A stretch of DNA of 64,000 nucleotides from Deroplatys truncata (Eukaryota > Arthropoda > Insecta > Mantodea > Mantidae), in the NCBI GenBank assembly GCA_030765065.1, contig CM060979.1:22411001-22475000 (forward strand), in the 5' to 3' direction. A program made the translations under genes and the position numbers. Position 1 is the first letter of the stretch. Every line of letters begins with the position of its first letter. This document shows positions 20,821 through 32,135 of the stretch, piece by piece. The notes below the pieces were generated by a model. The model did no database searches. It saw only the letters and a list, made by a program, of their open reading frames with translations, and had not been told where the DNA came from.

Positions 20821-22386
20821 GAATTATTACGAGAAGATCGTATATTTTCTAAGAGGCCTTATGTGTTGATATGTTGTAAGTAGAGCCGTAATCTTTCTTA
20901 GATAGCGGTAGAATTGTTGATGTCAACACATTCTTTACAGACACATTCTTGTGAGAGGAACACGGTGTAGGTGAGGTCAGGTACTGTGGCAGACACACTC
21001 CTACCTTCCCTCCACAACACCCGGTTTCGTTGCGACTGTTCCATTTATTCGTTGCATACAAACTAGTGGAGAACTGTGGCAATATGCCTAAAGTAAAGAA
21101 ACACATACCAAAACCATCATCACAAATGGCGAAACCATCAGATGTAACGTATGTCATTTAGAGCTCAAAGGATGTTTAGAATATCATGTTAAACATTGCG
21201 TCACATTAATGCATTAAAGATTTCTAGCACATTGTCTTATCGAGTTGCGGAAGAAATTAGTGCCTCTTTTCCGGTTGTTGATACTTTAATAGTCAACGTA
21301 AAAACATATTTCGCAAGGCACTCTCAGGAATCAAAATATATAACGGGACGCAACCTGGAATTTCCTTGGCTCCACAGAGCGCTAATAACCTAGCAGTTGA
21401 GCGCCCTTAAACTCAAATCATCATCTTTGCTCCACAACCAATTGACATGGCTACAGGCTGTAGTATACTAAGCTCAATATTACGTCAAGATCGGTAATGT
21501 AATTAATGTTTTTGACGAGAGAAAATGCTGTTATACGTTCACAGAAGGAAATAATTTCCCCAACTTTGTTTTAAGATCTTTCTTATGTTCATAATCATTT
21601 CTGTAATATCCCAACGACAATAACATATGTATTTGCAAGCATAGACACTAAAAATACAAGAAGCTCTTGGAGCAATAGGTTTCAAAAACACGGAGTAAGA
21701 TATAAAGCTGGAACTATAAAGGCATGTGTTAAACGAGGGATGCGTTACTGAGGTAGGGAATCTCAAGCAAGTCTGATATTTTTCTTTTATTTACCCCAAT
21801 TACGTCGGGTGATGGAGACGGTAGTTTTTCAAAATATAACTGTCTACATGCTAATTAATGCGATTTATGTTCAGTGTATTTCGAAAATACATTACTGTAC
21901 ATTGTAAAACTCACGATGTAACAGATAATTCAATATAAATGGGATTTTTGTACATTAATAACTTAATTAAATAATGAAGTGACTTTATTGCGCACTACGA
22001 ATAGCTAGACATATCTCGTACATTGTTTTCTTCTAATAATGCGTAATCCTAATCAACCTGCTTTCGAAGCAGGGTGTAGTGTCTTCAGCTGTTCAGATTT
22101 GTTTACAGAGAACACTACAAGGTCGCAGTCGCTTCCATCTTCGCTCGCCACCTCACTCGGTGCGTTCTTAACTTGATGGTTTACTTACTAAAACACCTCT
22201 GCCTGTTAATAACATACGCATGTTATATACATTAAGTCCATAGCATGTTCCAGTGCTTCATTTAACACTTAATGTGCATCCAGGTTATAGGTAATCAGCG
22301 GTTATGACGGAGAAGGAAGGTGATAATTAAATTTTTGCACTGAAAATAAAATACAGAGCAGTATACATGAGGATATGACAATGGGA
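20821..22386. other. Unique sequence without a recognised gene
   Basis: About 1.5 kb. A minus-strand frame at 20849-21157 (102 codons) matches no protein I know. A perfect 7-bp stem, CCTGCTTTCGAAGCAGG, lies near 22058. No repeat family recognised. Confidence 0.45.
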
Positions 22387-23489
22387 GTATTAATAAAATC
22401 GAGCACTGACTCTTGAGCCATGGCTTGTAGCAAAACCGAGTGGTCGGTAGTAGCGAGTCGGGAGTCACAGATTTGGTATTAATTAAAGCTTCCCCTCCGT
22501 GCTGAGTCTTGGCTCTATGATTGCGAGTCTCTGACTCGTGTTTCCTCTACTTCCTGATTACAAATGCATTATTGTCGAGCGCCAGTAAACATTCGATTCA
22601 GCTTAGGTATTTTTGTGGCAGTATATCCATCAGAAATGACTGAAGAAAGCAATCGGTTTTGTGAACTTATTAACCAGCCACAAAGAGTTAATGATCTTTC
22701 CTCTGCAGTTGTAGGATTTTGATATGGGGTCATGAGCTACGGTGCAATACCGTAACCAAATCTCCAAGCAGTAGCGCACTTGCAGTATTCCCAGTCATTA
22801 CCCGCCAGGTAAAAGAATTTCTCCATATGCGAGTATCGTGTACAGATCCGGGCCATTTTGCATTTACGCTAGTAAAGTTTTCCTTTGCATGACACGTGGC
22901 CTGGATGTTATACTGGCAACTCCTTTTCTATTAATAAATTCGTCACCGTGTACATGAGGTATCTTAATCAGTATATGGGTACAGTTTACTGCACCAATAG
23001 CATCCGGAAATGTGTAATTCTGTTGCCATTCAAATTTAGTAGCTTGTAGTGCTGCAGTGGTTGCTGGGAACTTGATCCGGTTTCTCGATCTTTGTTTAAT
23101 CCCAGAAGAAACTTCCAAAAACATATTTTAAACTGTACCTTGTGAAACGCCAACTTCTTCTGCCACGCCAGACTGGAATCCGGGGCCCCAATGCAGCATA
23201 GAAATATTCTCATTTTCCCTAGTACATAAGGGCCTTTCCTCTTGTCTGCACAGTTTACGGAAGGAAATGCCGGGCGAGCCACCTTACGTTTTCTTTCTCA
23301 AACCTATAAAGTTGTTTATAATTGTAGTTTTTAGAATCCCTACGCATTTTATAGTATTTTTCTTTTCTCAGTTTGACGTTCACTTGCAACTGAGCCATCG
23401 CCTTCAAGTTTGAGACAGCTACTGAGGTGGCTTAAGAAATTGTAAGCCATGGCTCTTAAAGTGAAGTCACAGTTCCGTTTTATTAATAC
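22387..23489 (-). mobile_element. PIF/Harbinger DNA transposon remnant
   Basis: Minus-strand transposase gene bounded by inverted GTATTAATAAAA (22387-22398 and 23478-23489). Both ends are followed inward by GAGCCATGGCTT. At ~1.1 kb it is much shorter than autonomous PIF/Harbinger elements (about 3 kb with two genes), and the second (Myb/SANT-like) gene is missing. Confidence 0.6.
22690..23398 (-). pseudogene. PIF/Harbinger transposase (HARBI1-like nuclease)
   Basis: The start ATG at 23398 opens MAQLQVNVKLRKEKYYKMRR, followed by YRFEKENVRWLARHFLP, the usual N-terminal region. After frameshifts come FPDAIGAVNCTHILIKIPHV and [12 protein letters not shown], then further down [13 protein letters not shown] and a frameshifted LLLGD. 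In this family the nuclease residues lie in IGAxDxTH, the HDxRI segment and LLGD. The first reads NCTH, so that aspartate is replaced by asparagine. Several frameshifts also break the gene. Confidence 0.75.
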
Positions 23490-24050
23490 CACGGCTAGAG
23501 CCGTGACTCGCTAGAAGGGGTTGAGTCGTTAATAAGTCGAAGTTCACGCTAAGCTTGAGTTGTTGCATTTTATTAACACGGAAGTTAGTCATGGCTCAGA
23601 AATTGCGAGTTTTACCACCCATTGCCTCACAAAACCAAAAGAGCGCTGCTTTTTTAAATAGGTCGGTGATTTCTCTGGTTATATATCAATCGGCTCAAGT
23701 TTGGACGTTGAACACTTTACATCCGACATCGCCATCTTTGTTTTCTTTTAGTAACCTGAATTATGCTGCGTCCCCATTAATTATAGTTGGATAAGTAACA
23801 AACTACGGTTCTGACTGCGTTTACAATGTTCTAGATTTAATGTTTTTTCTTGCAATTTCACTGCAGTTTTTATTAATACTCAAATGGTCATTTGAATTGT
23901 TTTAGGTCTTTTCTGAACATAAGCGATTTGGATTTGTTGCTTAAATACATGTTACCCATTTAAATCAGATTGCTGGATCTGAAACTTAAACGCAATGTCA
24001 TTGTGTGTATTGGGATTCACGATTGTCATTTGTGTGCATTATCAGCTAAA
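23490..24050. other. Unique sequence without a recognised gene
   Basis: Contains palindromic CACGGCTAGAGCCGTG near 23490-23505 just outside the Harbinger end. No gene recognised. Confidence 0.4.
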
Positions 24051-24730
24051 ATGGAGCGATGTATGAAGGATCAACGTGTCCAGCTTCTGAAACTGAATTT
24101 TTAGTACAGGGCCATGTTACACAGAGAGCGTTTGAAGACTTCGTTTAACTTTTGGCAGACGCAACGCGTGAATAGCGCAGATACGGCTAAGGAAATTTGA
24201 AGATACAGGATCGACAGAGAACTCAAATCACCTGGACGTGCCCGTTCCCGTCGATCGATAGAGAATGTTGCCCTCGTCAGTCAGAGCGTTGCTACGAGAC
24301 CAATGAAGTCGATTCGCCGCCATTCTCAACAATTAACCATTCCGAGAAGCGGTTTGCAACGGATTATAAGAAAATGTCGGCATATGGATTCTTTTATGAT
24401 CAACTGAAGTCGACGGGCCATTTAGAGCATCGATCATTTAGGATTGGATATTGAGAAAACAAGAACTGGAGAGTGATTTTCTTAAGAAAATAATCTTCAT
24501 ATATCCATTAAGCACACAGCTTAATGGATATATGAATAAACAAAAAGTCAGATTTGATGCGCGGAGGATCCTTAAATGGTCCGTAAGAAGTCGCTGTATC
24601 CAGAACGAGTTACTGTTTGGTGCGGATTATGTAATTGGCACATACCTTTGTGAAGACGAGACTGGAAAATCAGTGACAGTGAAAGGTAACCGTTATTGCT
24701 ATATGATAACGCAATGTCCTGGCACTGTCG
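24051..24730 (+). pseudogene. Tc1/mariner-like transposase remnant (MLE-a)
   Basis: From ATG 24051 the reading MERCMKDQRVQLLKLNF, then SPGRARSRRSIENVALVSQS and TKSIRR/SQQLTIPRSGLQRI-type segments, is the N-terminal paired HTH region. LKKIIF, LNGYMNKQKVRF, EDETGKSVTVKGNRY and MITQ follow. The DEAHF catalytic motif expected after KKIIF is replaced by IYPLSTQ. Everything after MITQ, including the other two catalytic acids, is absent. Stops and frameshifts occur throughout. It belongs to the same broad group as MLE-c at 45.4 kb. Confidence 0.7.
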
Positions 24731-24778
24731 GTATGAAGTTGCATTTAACTGTTTCTTTCACCACATCGAGCTTATGAA

Positions 24779-25756
24779 ATGTGTGCAGTAATAGAAGCTC
24801 TCGCTATGTTTGATACTTGCAGTGATGCAGTTTCTGTGGACAAAAAACAAACGGTAATTGCAATTCATCGTGAGATTACTGCAGTGTATGGAAACATTAT
24901 GAGTGAGAATATTGTTTGACGCTGGTGTCGTCAATTCCAGCATAAACGTACTAATATCCTTGACGAAGAACAAAGTGGGCAACCGTCTGTTGTGAACCAT
25001 AAATGTGGATGATGTCGGATAAAAAGGCCGTTTACAATTTCAGAACGCCATGAGCATTTTTCGCAAATCGGTAGGACTGTTTTGTATGAAGTGGTGATAC
25101 AAAGGTTAGACTAGCGCAAGTTTTGTGCTCAGCTGGTGTCGAAAATTCTATCTGAAGCCCCACTGACGTTCCTTGAATGCTACGAGGGTGAAGATGAAGG
25201 CCTTCTCGACCAGATTATCACCGATGACACATACGTTCGGTTCACGAACGTCGAAGCAAAACGAGTGTCAATGGCATGGGGTCACACCAACTCCCCTACG
25301 AAACAGCAAAAATGCCTACAAACATTTTTAAGAAAGAATCATGGCACCTGTTTTTGGCAAAAAGCATGGTGTATTGTTGGGGTAATGCATGGAATGAAAC
25401 ACAACAATAAACTCTGGCGTATACTGTCATACACTAACCAAACTTTGAAGAGCAATTCAGAACAATTTAATGATGTGACAAGTTCAGTTCTGGGATTGCT
25501 TTCTTTCATGATAGTGCTCAGCCATTTATTGGTGCACGCACTTATATTTCATGCAACAGTTCAAGTGGAAGGTTTTTGATCGTCCAGCATATAGACCTGA
25601 CTTGACTGCGAGCGACTATCACCTTTTTCCAACATGAAGAAATGGCTCGTGTGTCGTCAATTTGGAACGGTGAAGAGCTCAGGAGAGCGTCACCGGACGT
25701 TTACAATTACAGTCGGCAGAGTTATACGCAGGAAATTATGATAAAGTAATGAAATA
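24779..25756 (+). pseudogene. mariner transposase remnant (MLE-b)
   Basis: Starts at ATG 24779 (MCAVIEALAMFDTCSDAVSV) and shows the mariner order: IAIHREITAVYGN, RWCRQFQHKRTNILDEEQSG, FTISERHEHFSQIGRTVLYE, then IITDDTYVRF, HDSAQPF and RPDLTASDYHLF. The three catalytic aspartates can be followed (ITDDT, HDSA, ASDY), but they are spread over different frames with several stops. Near full length (~325 codons), old. It lies directly after MLE-a in the same orientation. Confidence 0.72.
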
Positions 25757-26318
25757 GTAAACATTTTAATAAATTAAAAAAAAACTATTTAACCGTGTAA
25801 TTTTCACTTATGTGCTATACAGTTTCAAAAAACAAAGTACGGTTGCTTCAAACAATTAATTGCCCTTGTGCACTTGGTAAAACTAAAAATAGCTGGTTTC
25901 TTGAGCAGGTAACTTTTTTCAAAGTCCCTTCGAGTGAGCACGCGGTTCACAACCGTCAACTTCTGTGCGCCGCTTTGGCTAATTCTATAATACAAGCCAC
26001 AAGGCACTGATTTGGACTACTTCCATGCCGTGCTTGGCGCGGATCAATAGAGAAGTTACTTAACTTCTACTACAAGCCCTTTCAGTTCGATTCTCCGTAG
26101 TGAATGGTCATCTTTTATTTTTTGCAACTGGTTTTACTGCAATATAGTTAAATAATATTTCTTGTATTACTTCAGTTTACTTACAAGTATAATTACAATA
26201 ATGGTAAAATTTGTGGTTATAAAACCAAATTGATTGAGTATGAAACCTCCTCCCACCGATAAGTTAATGGTTGTCATCCACCGGAATAGGGAATAAACGC
26301 CACATACGCACATAAAAA
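25757..26318. other. Unique sequence without a recognised gene
   Basis: A+T-rich, no coding signal. Confidence 0.4.
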
Positions 26319-27153
26319 TCTGATGTGATATATTCATATGAGTTCCTCTATCATCGTTTATTGTTGGGTATGCAAGATAATCTTACTAAAGCTTACTTTT
26401 ATATCTACTTCATTTTAATCTGAATAAACTTTTGCAGAAATAGATACATTACACAGTCGTTATAGACACAAAGGGAAAAGACATGTTTCATATCTGGACG
26501 CTATACGCGGGCCTTAAAATTCCATACTATTTCCATGCAATCGCGAGAAACAACTGAGTGTTGATAGGACTTAAAAAGAATGGCTAGGTATTGAACAACT
26601 ATTAATGACCGATATCTCGGCAATGGCTGATTTCACAAAAAAATTATTTGAAATAAATTGTGTGTTTTAGAGAGATCTAGTTTATTGTGTAGTACGTTTT
26701 CGTCTATCACTTAACGTTTACCAGTTACACAAGATTATACACAATTCTTTTCGAATGAAGAGGACTTCAAAGCCTATTCCTAGAAAATTCAACATATACA
26801 GCTTGTCATCTAAGTATCCTTAATATATGGTATTTTAATCAAAATCGTTAGAGTCAGTTTTTAGAAAATAAAAAAATTTCGAAATATGTTCCATGTAAAG
26901 GGTAGTTTGGGGTAGGGGGATTTTCTTGAAAATCTTTGTTTCGTATTTTTCGATGATATTGAACTTAAATACCAAGTTTGGTGTTGATTCTCGAGTTATG
27001 CTGTTCAGTCACATACACAGACACACGGACCTTCTAAAACTGTTTTTTTTTGTATTCAGAGGGCCTGAAAATACGTGTTTCAGGTAAAATCTCGGTATCG
27101 AATTTTGGGTGGAATGTAATACCTTCTCTACTATGGTATGATAGAGAAAGTAA
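26319..27153 (+). repeat. KRep-B copy, near full length
   Basis: Uninterrupted KRep-B from TCTGATGTGATATATTC to ATAGAGAAAGTAA. It is a useful reference for the older subfamily. Confidence 0.9.
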
Positions 27154-28636
27154 GGATGAAGAAACAGTGCTATGCTTTTAATTACGTATTTAAAATGAAA
27201 AGGAGGGAAGCTGAGTAGCTTTTGCAACTTCTGGAACAGTAAACCAACTCCCTACCACTGAGCTAAGAGTGTTGCAGTAAGCGTAGCGTTGTAACGAGCT
27301 TTGGTCATACTCCACTTGAGAACCATAAATAAATAAGCTGTATTTGGTTAGAGATTTCAGGCTGTCTGTTTGAAACCTCGCAGAATTGCTTTCTTGGAAG
27401 ACTTTTATGATTGTAGTTGTGCTCCCCATTATAACTACTACAAGGATATACACAGTCTTGTGAACAAAGCCTGGCTGTCCGGAGCGCTCACGGAAGTATC
27501 CGATTCGAGCTCCGTCTCTCAGATTCCGGTCAGTTTTAAATTGCCCTCGTACATAACACTAAAACCCCTCTCCTAGTAGTGTCTCCACTTGAACTGCAAT
27601 GTTATACCTATTTCGACCACATGTTTAAACTTTCTACAAATGATATTCACACGCAGACATACAAGCACTGATTGTGAGCTGTGTCGTACACACAGACGGA
27701 TAGACAAAGTAAGTTTAATAGGTGTTCTGCAGCAGCGAATGCAACTTCCAGAAACAAATCCTACTAAAAGCATCAGAGCTATTCACAAAATCCCTGACTT
27801 AGCAGCTCTTTTCAACCCTGCCTCAGTATTAACAGGTGGCTTGTACCTAAAGCCCTAATGACTTGTTTCTTGCTGGAAGATGAGATGTTTGTTGCTTCCC
27901 AGCAGCAGAGGAACAAATGAATCTAGTGCCTGGAATTATTTTCTCGTCTAGCGGAACGCGAGAAATTCCCACTATAACACTTGACCCGACTTTCTGTTCA
28001 TCTTGCGTTTCACTTGTTTACTATGCGCATTTTACATCGAGATTTGATACACAACTGGCGTTCCGCTGTCAGGAGAGAGGGAGAGAGGGTGGAGAATGTG
28101 TCGTCATTTGTAATTCGAACGTCGCCGCCGCTGTACCAGCTACTTGTTATGCCGGGCGCTTCCACCAGATGGCGCCTTTAATATCGGAGTCTTCACTGCC
28201 TGCTCCTCATAGCAATGATAATAATTAGACAGTTGCCGCACATGCGTCTTGCCTCCATTCTTTCTCGCACTCTCGAGGAGAAGGCTTCAGGCTTTAAAAT
28301 ATTTCCGACAGGGGTTCACAAAGCCATTTCAACAGCGGCTGTGCCTTTCAGATTAACTGTAAGGTCCTCTCTTTCCTGCTCTCGTAACGTGCCGACTAAC
28401 ACCTGCTCGACCTAATGAGGTTCCAAATATTCTCTTGTTCCCTGCGTAAAACAATCAGTTACACGTGTTTTAAAATGAGTAAAATGCTCCATTTTAATCA
28501 CAAGAGACGATATGGTACTGCTAAACACAAGGTTTGCCTCCGCTTACCATACCTTTTAATATTAAAGCACAAACAAATGGTTGTAACCAAAGAAATTGAA
28601 TAAGTATGGAGGTAATATCTTTTTGACGATAGTGCT
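27154..28636. other. Unique sequence with tRNA-like and GC-richer parts
   Basis: 27195-27275 on the minus strand contains TTAGCTCAGTGGTAGGGAG, an A-box-like tRNA motif without a matching B box, probably an eroded SINE head. 27850-28420 is GC-richer with CpGs and GAGA-type tracts near 28073-28094. Short overlapping open frames (27589-27858, 27917-28228) match nothing known to me. Confidence 0.45.
28162..28176 (+). promoter_or_regulatory. CTCF-like motif
   Basis: CCACCAGATGGCGCC fits the CTCF core pattern CCASYAGRKGGCRS at every position and lies in a CpG-bearing unique stretch. A single motif match, so only a candidate insulator or architectural site. Confidence 0.35.
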
Positions 28637-28771
28637 TTTAACTTTTTCTACTACGTATATAGGCAGAGAGAGTATTGCATTCCACCCAAAAATTCGATAA
28701 CGAGGTTTCATCGGAAATACATATTTTGGGACCCCTGAATTACAAAAAAGCATTTTCATAAAAAAGGTAGG

Positions 28772-28812
<41 letters not shown>

Positions 28813-28886
28813 ATCTTTACTCAAAAACGAAAACTCGACTAATGTCAAACTTGGTATGTAGGTTCAGTACCTTCCAAAGATTCGAC

Positions 28887-29948
28887 ATGTCGTCCACCGT
28901 GGTGTAGTGATTACTACGCTAGCCTCTAGTTCTCGAAGTCGCGGTTTTAAACCAGGTGAAGAGTGATGGATTTTTTTCGGGCGTATCCTTAAAATCCTTA
29001 GCATGGTGTTACATGTTGGGGTGAAGGCCGAAAAGGTTATCAGAAAATTATCGACTTAGGTCACCCCAACACGCACATGGGGGAGCACGACTCGCTGGCA
29101 GCTAAAAGTCCGGGATCTTTGTGTGTAACATTAAGGGGAAGGCGTGAAGTTTAGATATATTACATCGACAGATTACATAACACACATTACCTGGGATTTA
29201 TTCACAAATACATTTGGCTTCTCTACATAGTTAACAAAGGAAACAGGACGAAGGGAGATGCCACAGACTGTAGACCGGCCACACACGGCTGGTTCCAACG
29301 ACCACTTACTCTCGAGTGACGATATCTTGCCCCACCAACCGTGTCTAGCTATAGCCAGATAGGGCTGAGGTCATACCAGACATTTCAAACAGATCTTTCC
29401 CTTTAGCGTGGTCCGCGCCAAAAGCAAAGACCGTCAAGCCGAAATATAACCAAGGAGACCCAATAATGCTACGTGTGGTAGCAACAATACAACACATCAG
29501 TGCGTCTGGTAATGACAATAAAATTAATATGCTACAATGATTTCCATCGGAAGGGAAGTAAAACCGGTGGTCCCGTGTGGTAGATTTACGACATGTAAAA
29601 GAGCCTCAAGCCTGATAAAGAGGCCACTGAGCAAAATTATCTCTTATGATTTACCAGTTATGCAAAACTCGTTCACAATGAAGAATAATTTTGGAGACGT
29701 TCCCAGAAAATTCGAGATATACATTTCATTTGTCATGAAAATATCTTAAGCATATGATGTTTTAATCAAATTCGTTAGAGACATTTTTGAGAAAATTAAA
29801 ATGTTCGAAACATGTTCCATGTAAAGGGTAATCTGGGGTGGGGGAATTTTCTTGAAAACCTTCTCTGGAAGATACTGAAAAACCTAAATACCAAGTTTGG
29901 TGTTTATCCGACTGTTCGTTTCTGAGTTATGCTGTTCACAGACAGACA

Positions 29949-29994
<46 letters not shown>

Positions 29995-30146
29995 TACACA
30001 CAGGGACATGTTTCCAAAAATGCTTTTTTTGGATTCATGGGGTCTCAAAACATGTATTTCCGGTGAAATCTCGGTATCGAATTTTTGGTGGAATACAATA
30101 CTTCCCCTGCTTACTATACGTAGTAGGGAAAGTAAAAAAAAAAAAA
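28887..30146 (+). mobile_element. Chimeric retroposed insert: SINE-2 plus truncated KRep-A and A tail
   Basis: In order: a SINE-2 head (28887-29000) with a TGGTGTAGTGATTACTACGC A-box-like start, ~530 bp of unassigned sequence, a SINE-2 tail segment (29535-29640), a 5'-truncated KRep-A (29641-30127) and an A run to 30146. It is flanked by AGATTCGACA duplications. The SINE/KRep junction is at a shared AAAATT. Confidence 0.65.
29641..30127 (+). repeat. KRep-A 3' half
   Basis: Begins at ATCTCTTATGATTTACCAG in the middle of the family and runs to the GTAGTAGGGAAAGT end. Its CA-rich segment is 29941-29993. Confidence 0.9.
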
Positions 30147-30798
30147 GATTCGACACTGAGATTTTCAAGATAATCCTCCACCTCAGACTACCCTTTACAT
30201 GGAACATTTTAGAAATTTTTGGCTTTAAAAAAATGGCTCCAACGATTTTGATTAAAACACCATATACTAAAGATATTTACATGACAAATAAAAAGTATGT
30301 CTTGAATTTTCTGGGAATAGCCTGTGAAGTCCTCTTCATTCGGAAGGAATTTTGTATACTTTTGATTAACTGGTAAACGTTAAGCGATAGACGATAAAGT
30401 ATTGTACAAAATATGTAGATCTCCTTTAAAATACAAAATAAATTTCAAATAATCTTTTTGTGGATTAGTCATTTCCAAGGTATCCGCTATTAATGGTTCG
30501 AATTGTTCAATACTTATCCATTATTTTAAAGTTCTGTCGATTTTCAGTTAGTTTCTCGCAATATTATGGAAAGAGTATGAAATTTTAACGCCAACATATA
30601 GCGACCAGCTCTAAAACATTTGACTATCGCTATCCCTTAGTATCTATAACGAAATTTATAATGCAAATATTTCCGTAAAGGTTTGTCTCGATTAAAATGC
30701 AGTAGATAGGAAAATAAGCTTCGGTAAGAATAATTTGTATACCCACTAATAAACGATAGAGGGTAGAGAAAGTTATTGAATGATTCTCATCAGATTGT

Positions 30799-31771
30799 TT
30801 ATCCACTTCTCGCTCACGCTATCATGCGTGGTAAGTTGAAATTCCTGCACTCTGTGTGTTTTGCATTTTTACCGTAGACGTTAATAACATTTATTTAATC
30901 CTACAAGTATCGTTGCAGACATGCAATATGATCATATTTCGTAGTTGAATTTTACCATTTAAATCTTACAGTCCTTACTTCCTTTTATTTGTTAACATTT
31001 AATTACAATGTAATTCATGCCACATTTAAACACAACTCTTTCGGCGGAAGCAGCCGTGTCACCTTCATTTGTTTACTTGGTCAACACTACCAGGCGTGTC
31101 TAGTCGATCACAAGTTCCGCAGGTAGCGCACTCTATCTTGACACTTCTTTTAAAAAGCTGACAGTGATTAATTTTATTTTCGCGTAAACACTTCTATTGT
31201 TCACTAAAACGTATGCAATACACAAGCGTTAAGTGCTTTGCAGAAACTCTACTTCGTCTCAGATTTTCACTCGTTCTGCAAATATGCACTTACCGCACTT
31301 GAATCGCAATTTACCTTTCTCCATGATCGTGTGTTTTTAACGTCTTCCCGATGATATTTACACAGAAGGAAATTTATAATTTCAACACATGAATTCGTAT
31401 ACACTAGTCTGGAAAGTAAAATACTTTAAAGCCTTAATTTACATGTTTTTAATAATCAGTAGAGCAAACCAAAACATAAAAATCAAAACAGGGCTTTAGT
31501 TAGACGTGTAGTTACTACCCAGAACATGATTTTGGGGTCTAAGAGTCTGGATAAAATAGTTTTTAAAAGCGCAATACGGCATAATTTTGAAAAAATAAGG
31601 CATAGAAATCACAATATGAAATATAAAGCATAATTCTTGGAAAATTAACAGCCTGTTTAAAATCTAACAATAAATTCAATGCAAAAGTTAAAAACATTTT
31701 CAGCAAACATGAAAAGCTAGGAATTGCAACAATGAACATCTTGTACCTAAAGTTGAAGGGTCTTATGGCCA
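30799..31771. other. Unique sequence without a recognised gene
   Basis: About 1 kb, moderately A+T-rich. Nothing coding recognised. Confidence 0.45.
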
Positions 31772-32096
31772 GTGCACAATCTGAACCAAAAAAGTTCACA
31801 TTTATTGAATATCAGTATGACAAATATTGCTGAAAATGTAATTGAAAGGTTCGTGAGTTTCCCCACAGATTATATTGTGGCTGAAAAGGGAAGAATTTTA
31901 TGTACCTTATGTTCAGAGTGCATTAATCTTGAAAAGAACTCCACTGCGCAAAATCATGTTAGAAGGTTTTAAACATAGATCTCGGAAACAGAGTGATGCG
32001 GTCCTAGTAGCATTACGTACCAACACTATACCTCAAATATGGCAGCGTGTTGAAGGATCAAAAAATAATATGAGAGAAGATTTTGGAATTAATTAA
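31772..32096 (+). pseudogene. hAT-like / CGGBP1-like gene, N-terminal part
   Basis: VIERFVSFPTDYIVAEKGRI, then LCTLCSECINLEKNSTAQNH and, after a frameshift near 31965, FKHRSRKQSDAVL. The C-X2-C and H...H spacing and the flanking residues resemble the BED-like zinc finger at the start of CGGBP1-like proteins, which derive from hAT transposases. The gene continues after the mariner insert (33.3 kb). Weak similarity, damaged. Confidence 0.5.
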
Positions 32097-32135
32097 AGTC
32101 CAATGAAGGTTCATAATCAATTAATTGGTAAGTTA

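Larger units (their letters stand above)
28637..30798 (-). repeat. KRep-B copy split by a SINE/KRep-A chimera
   Basis: Minus-strand KRep-B: 28637-28886 and 30147-30798. The 10-bp AGATTCGACA is present at both junctions (28877-28886 and 30147-30156), so the 1.26-kb insert arrived as one unit with a target duplication. Confidence 0.85.

Noticed and set aside
22058..22074. Hairpin CCTGCTTTCGAAGCAGG as terminator or small RNA
   Set aside because: An isolated 7-bp stem in eukaryotic sequence without further support.
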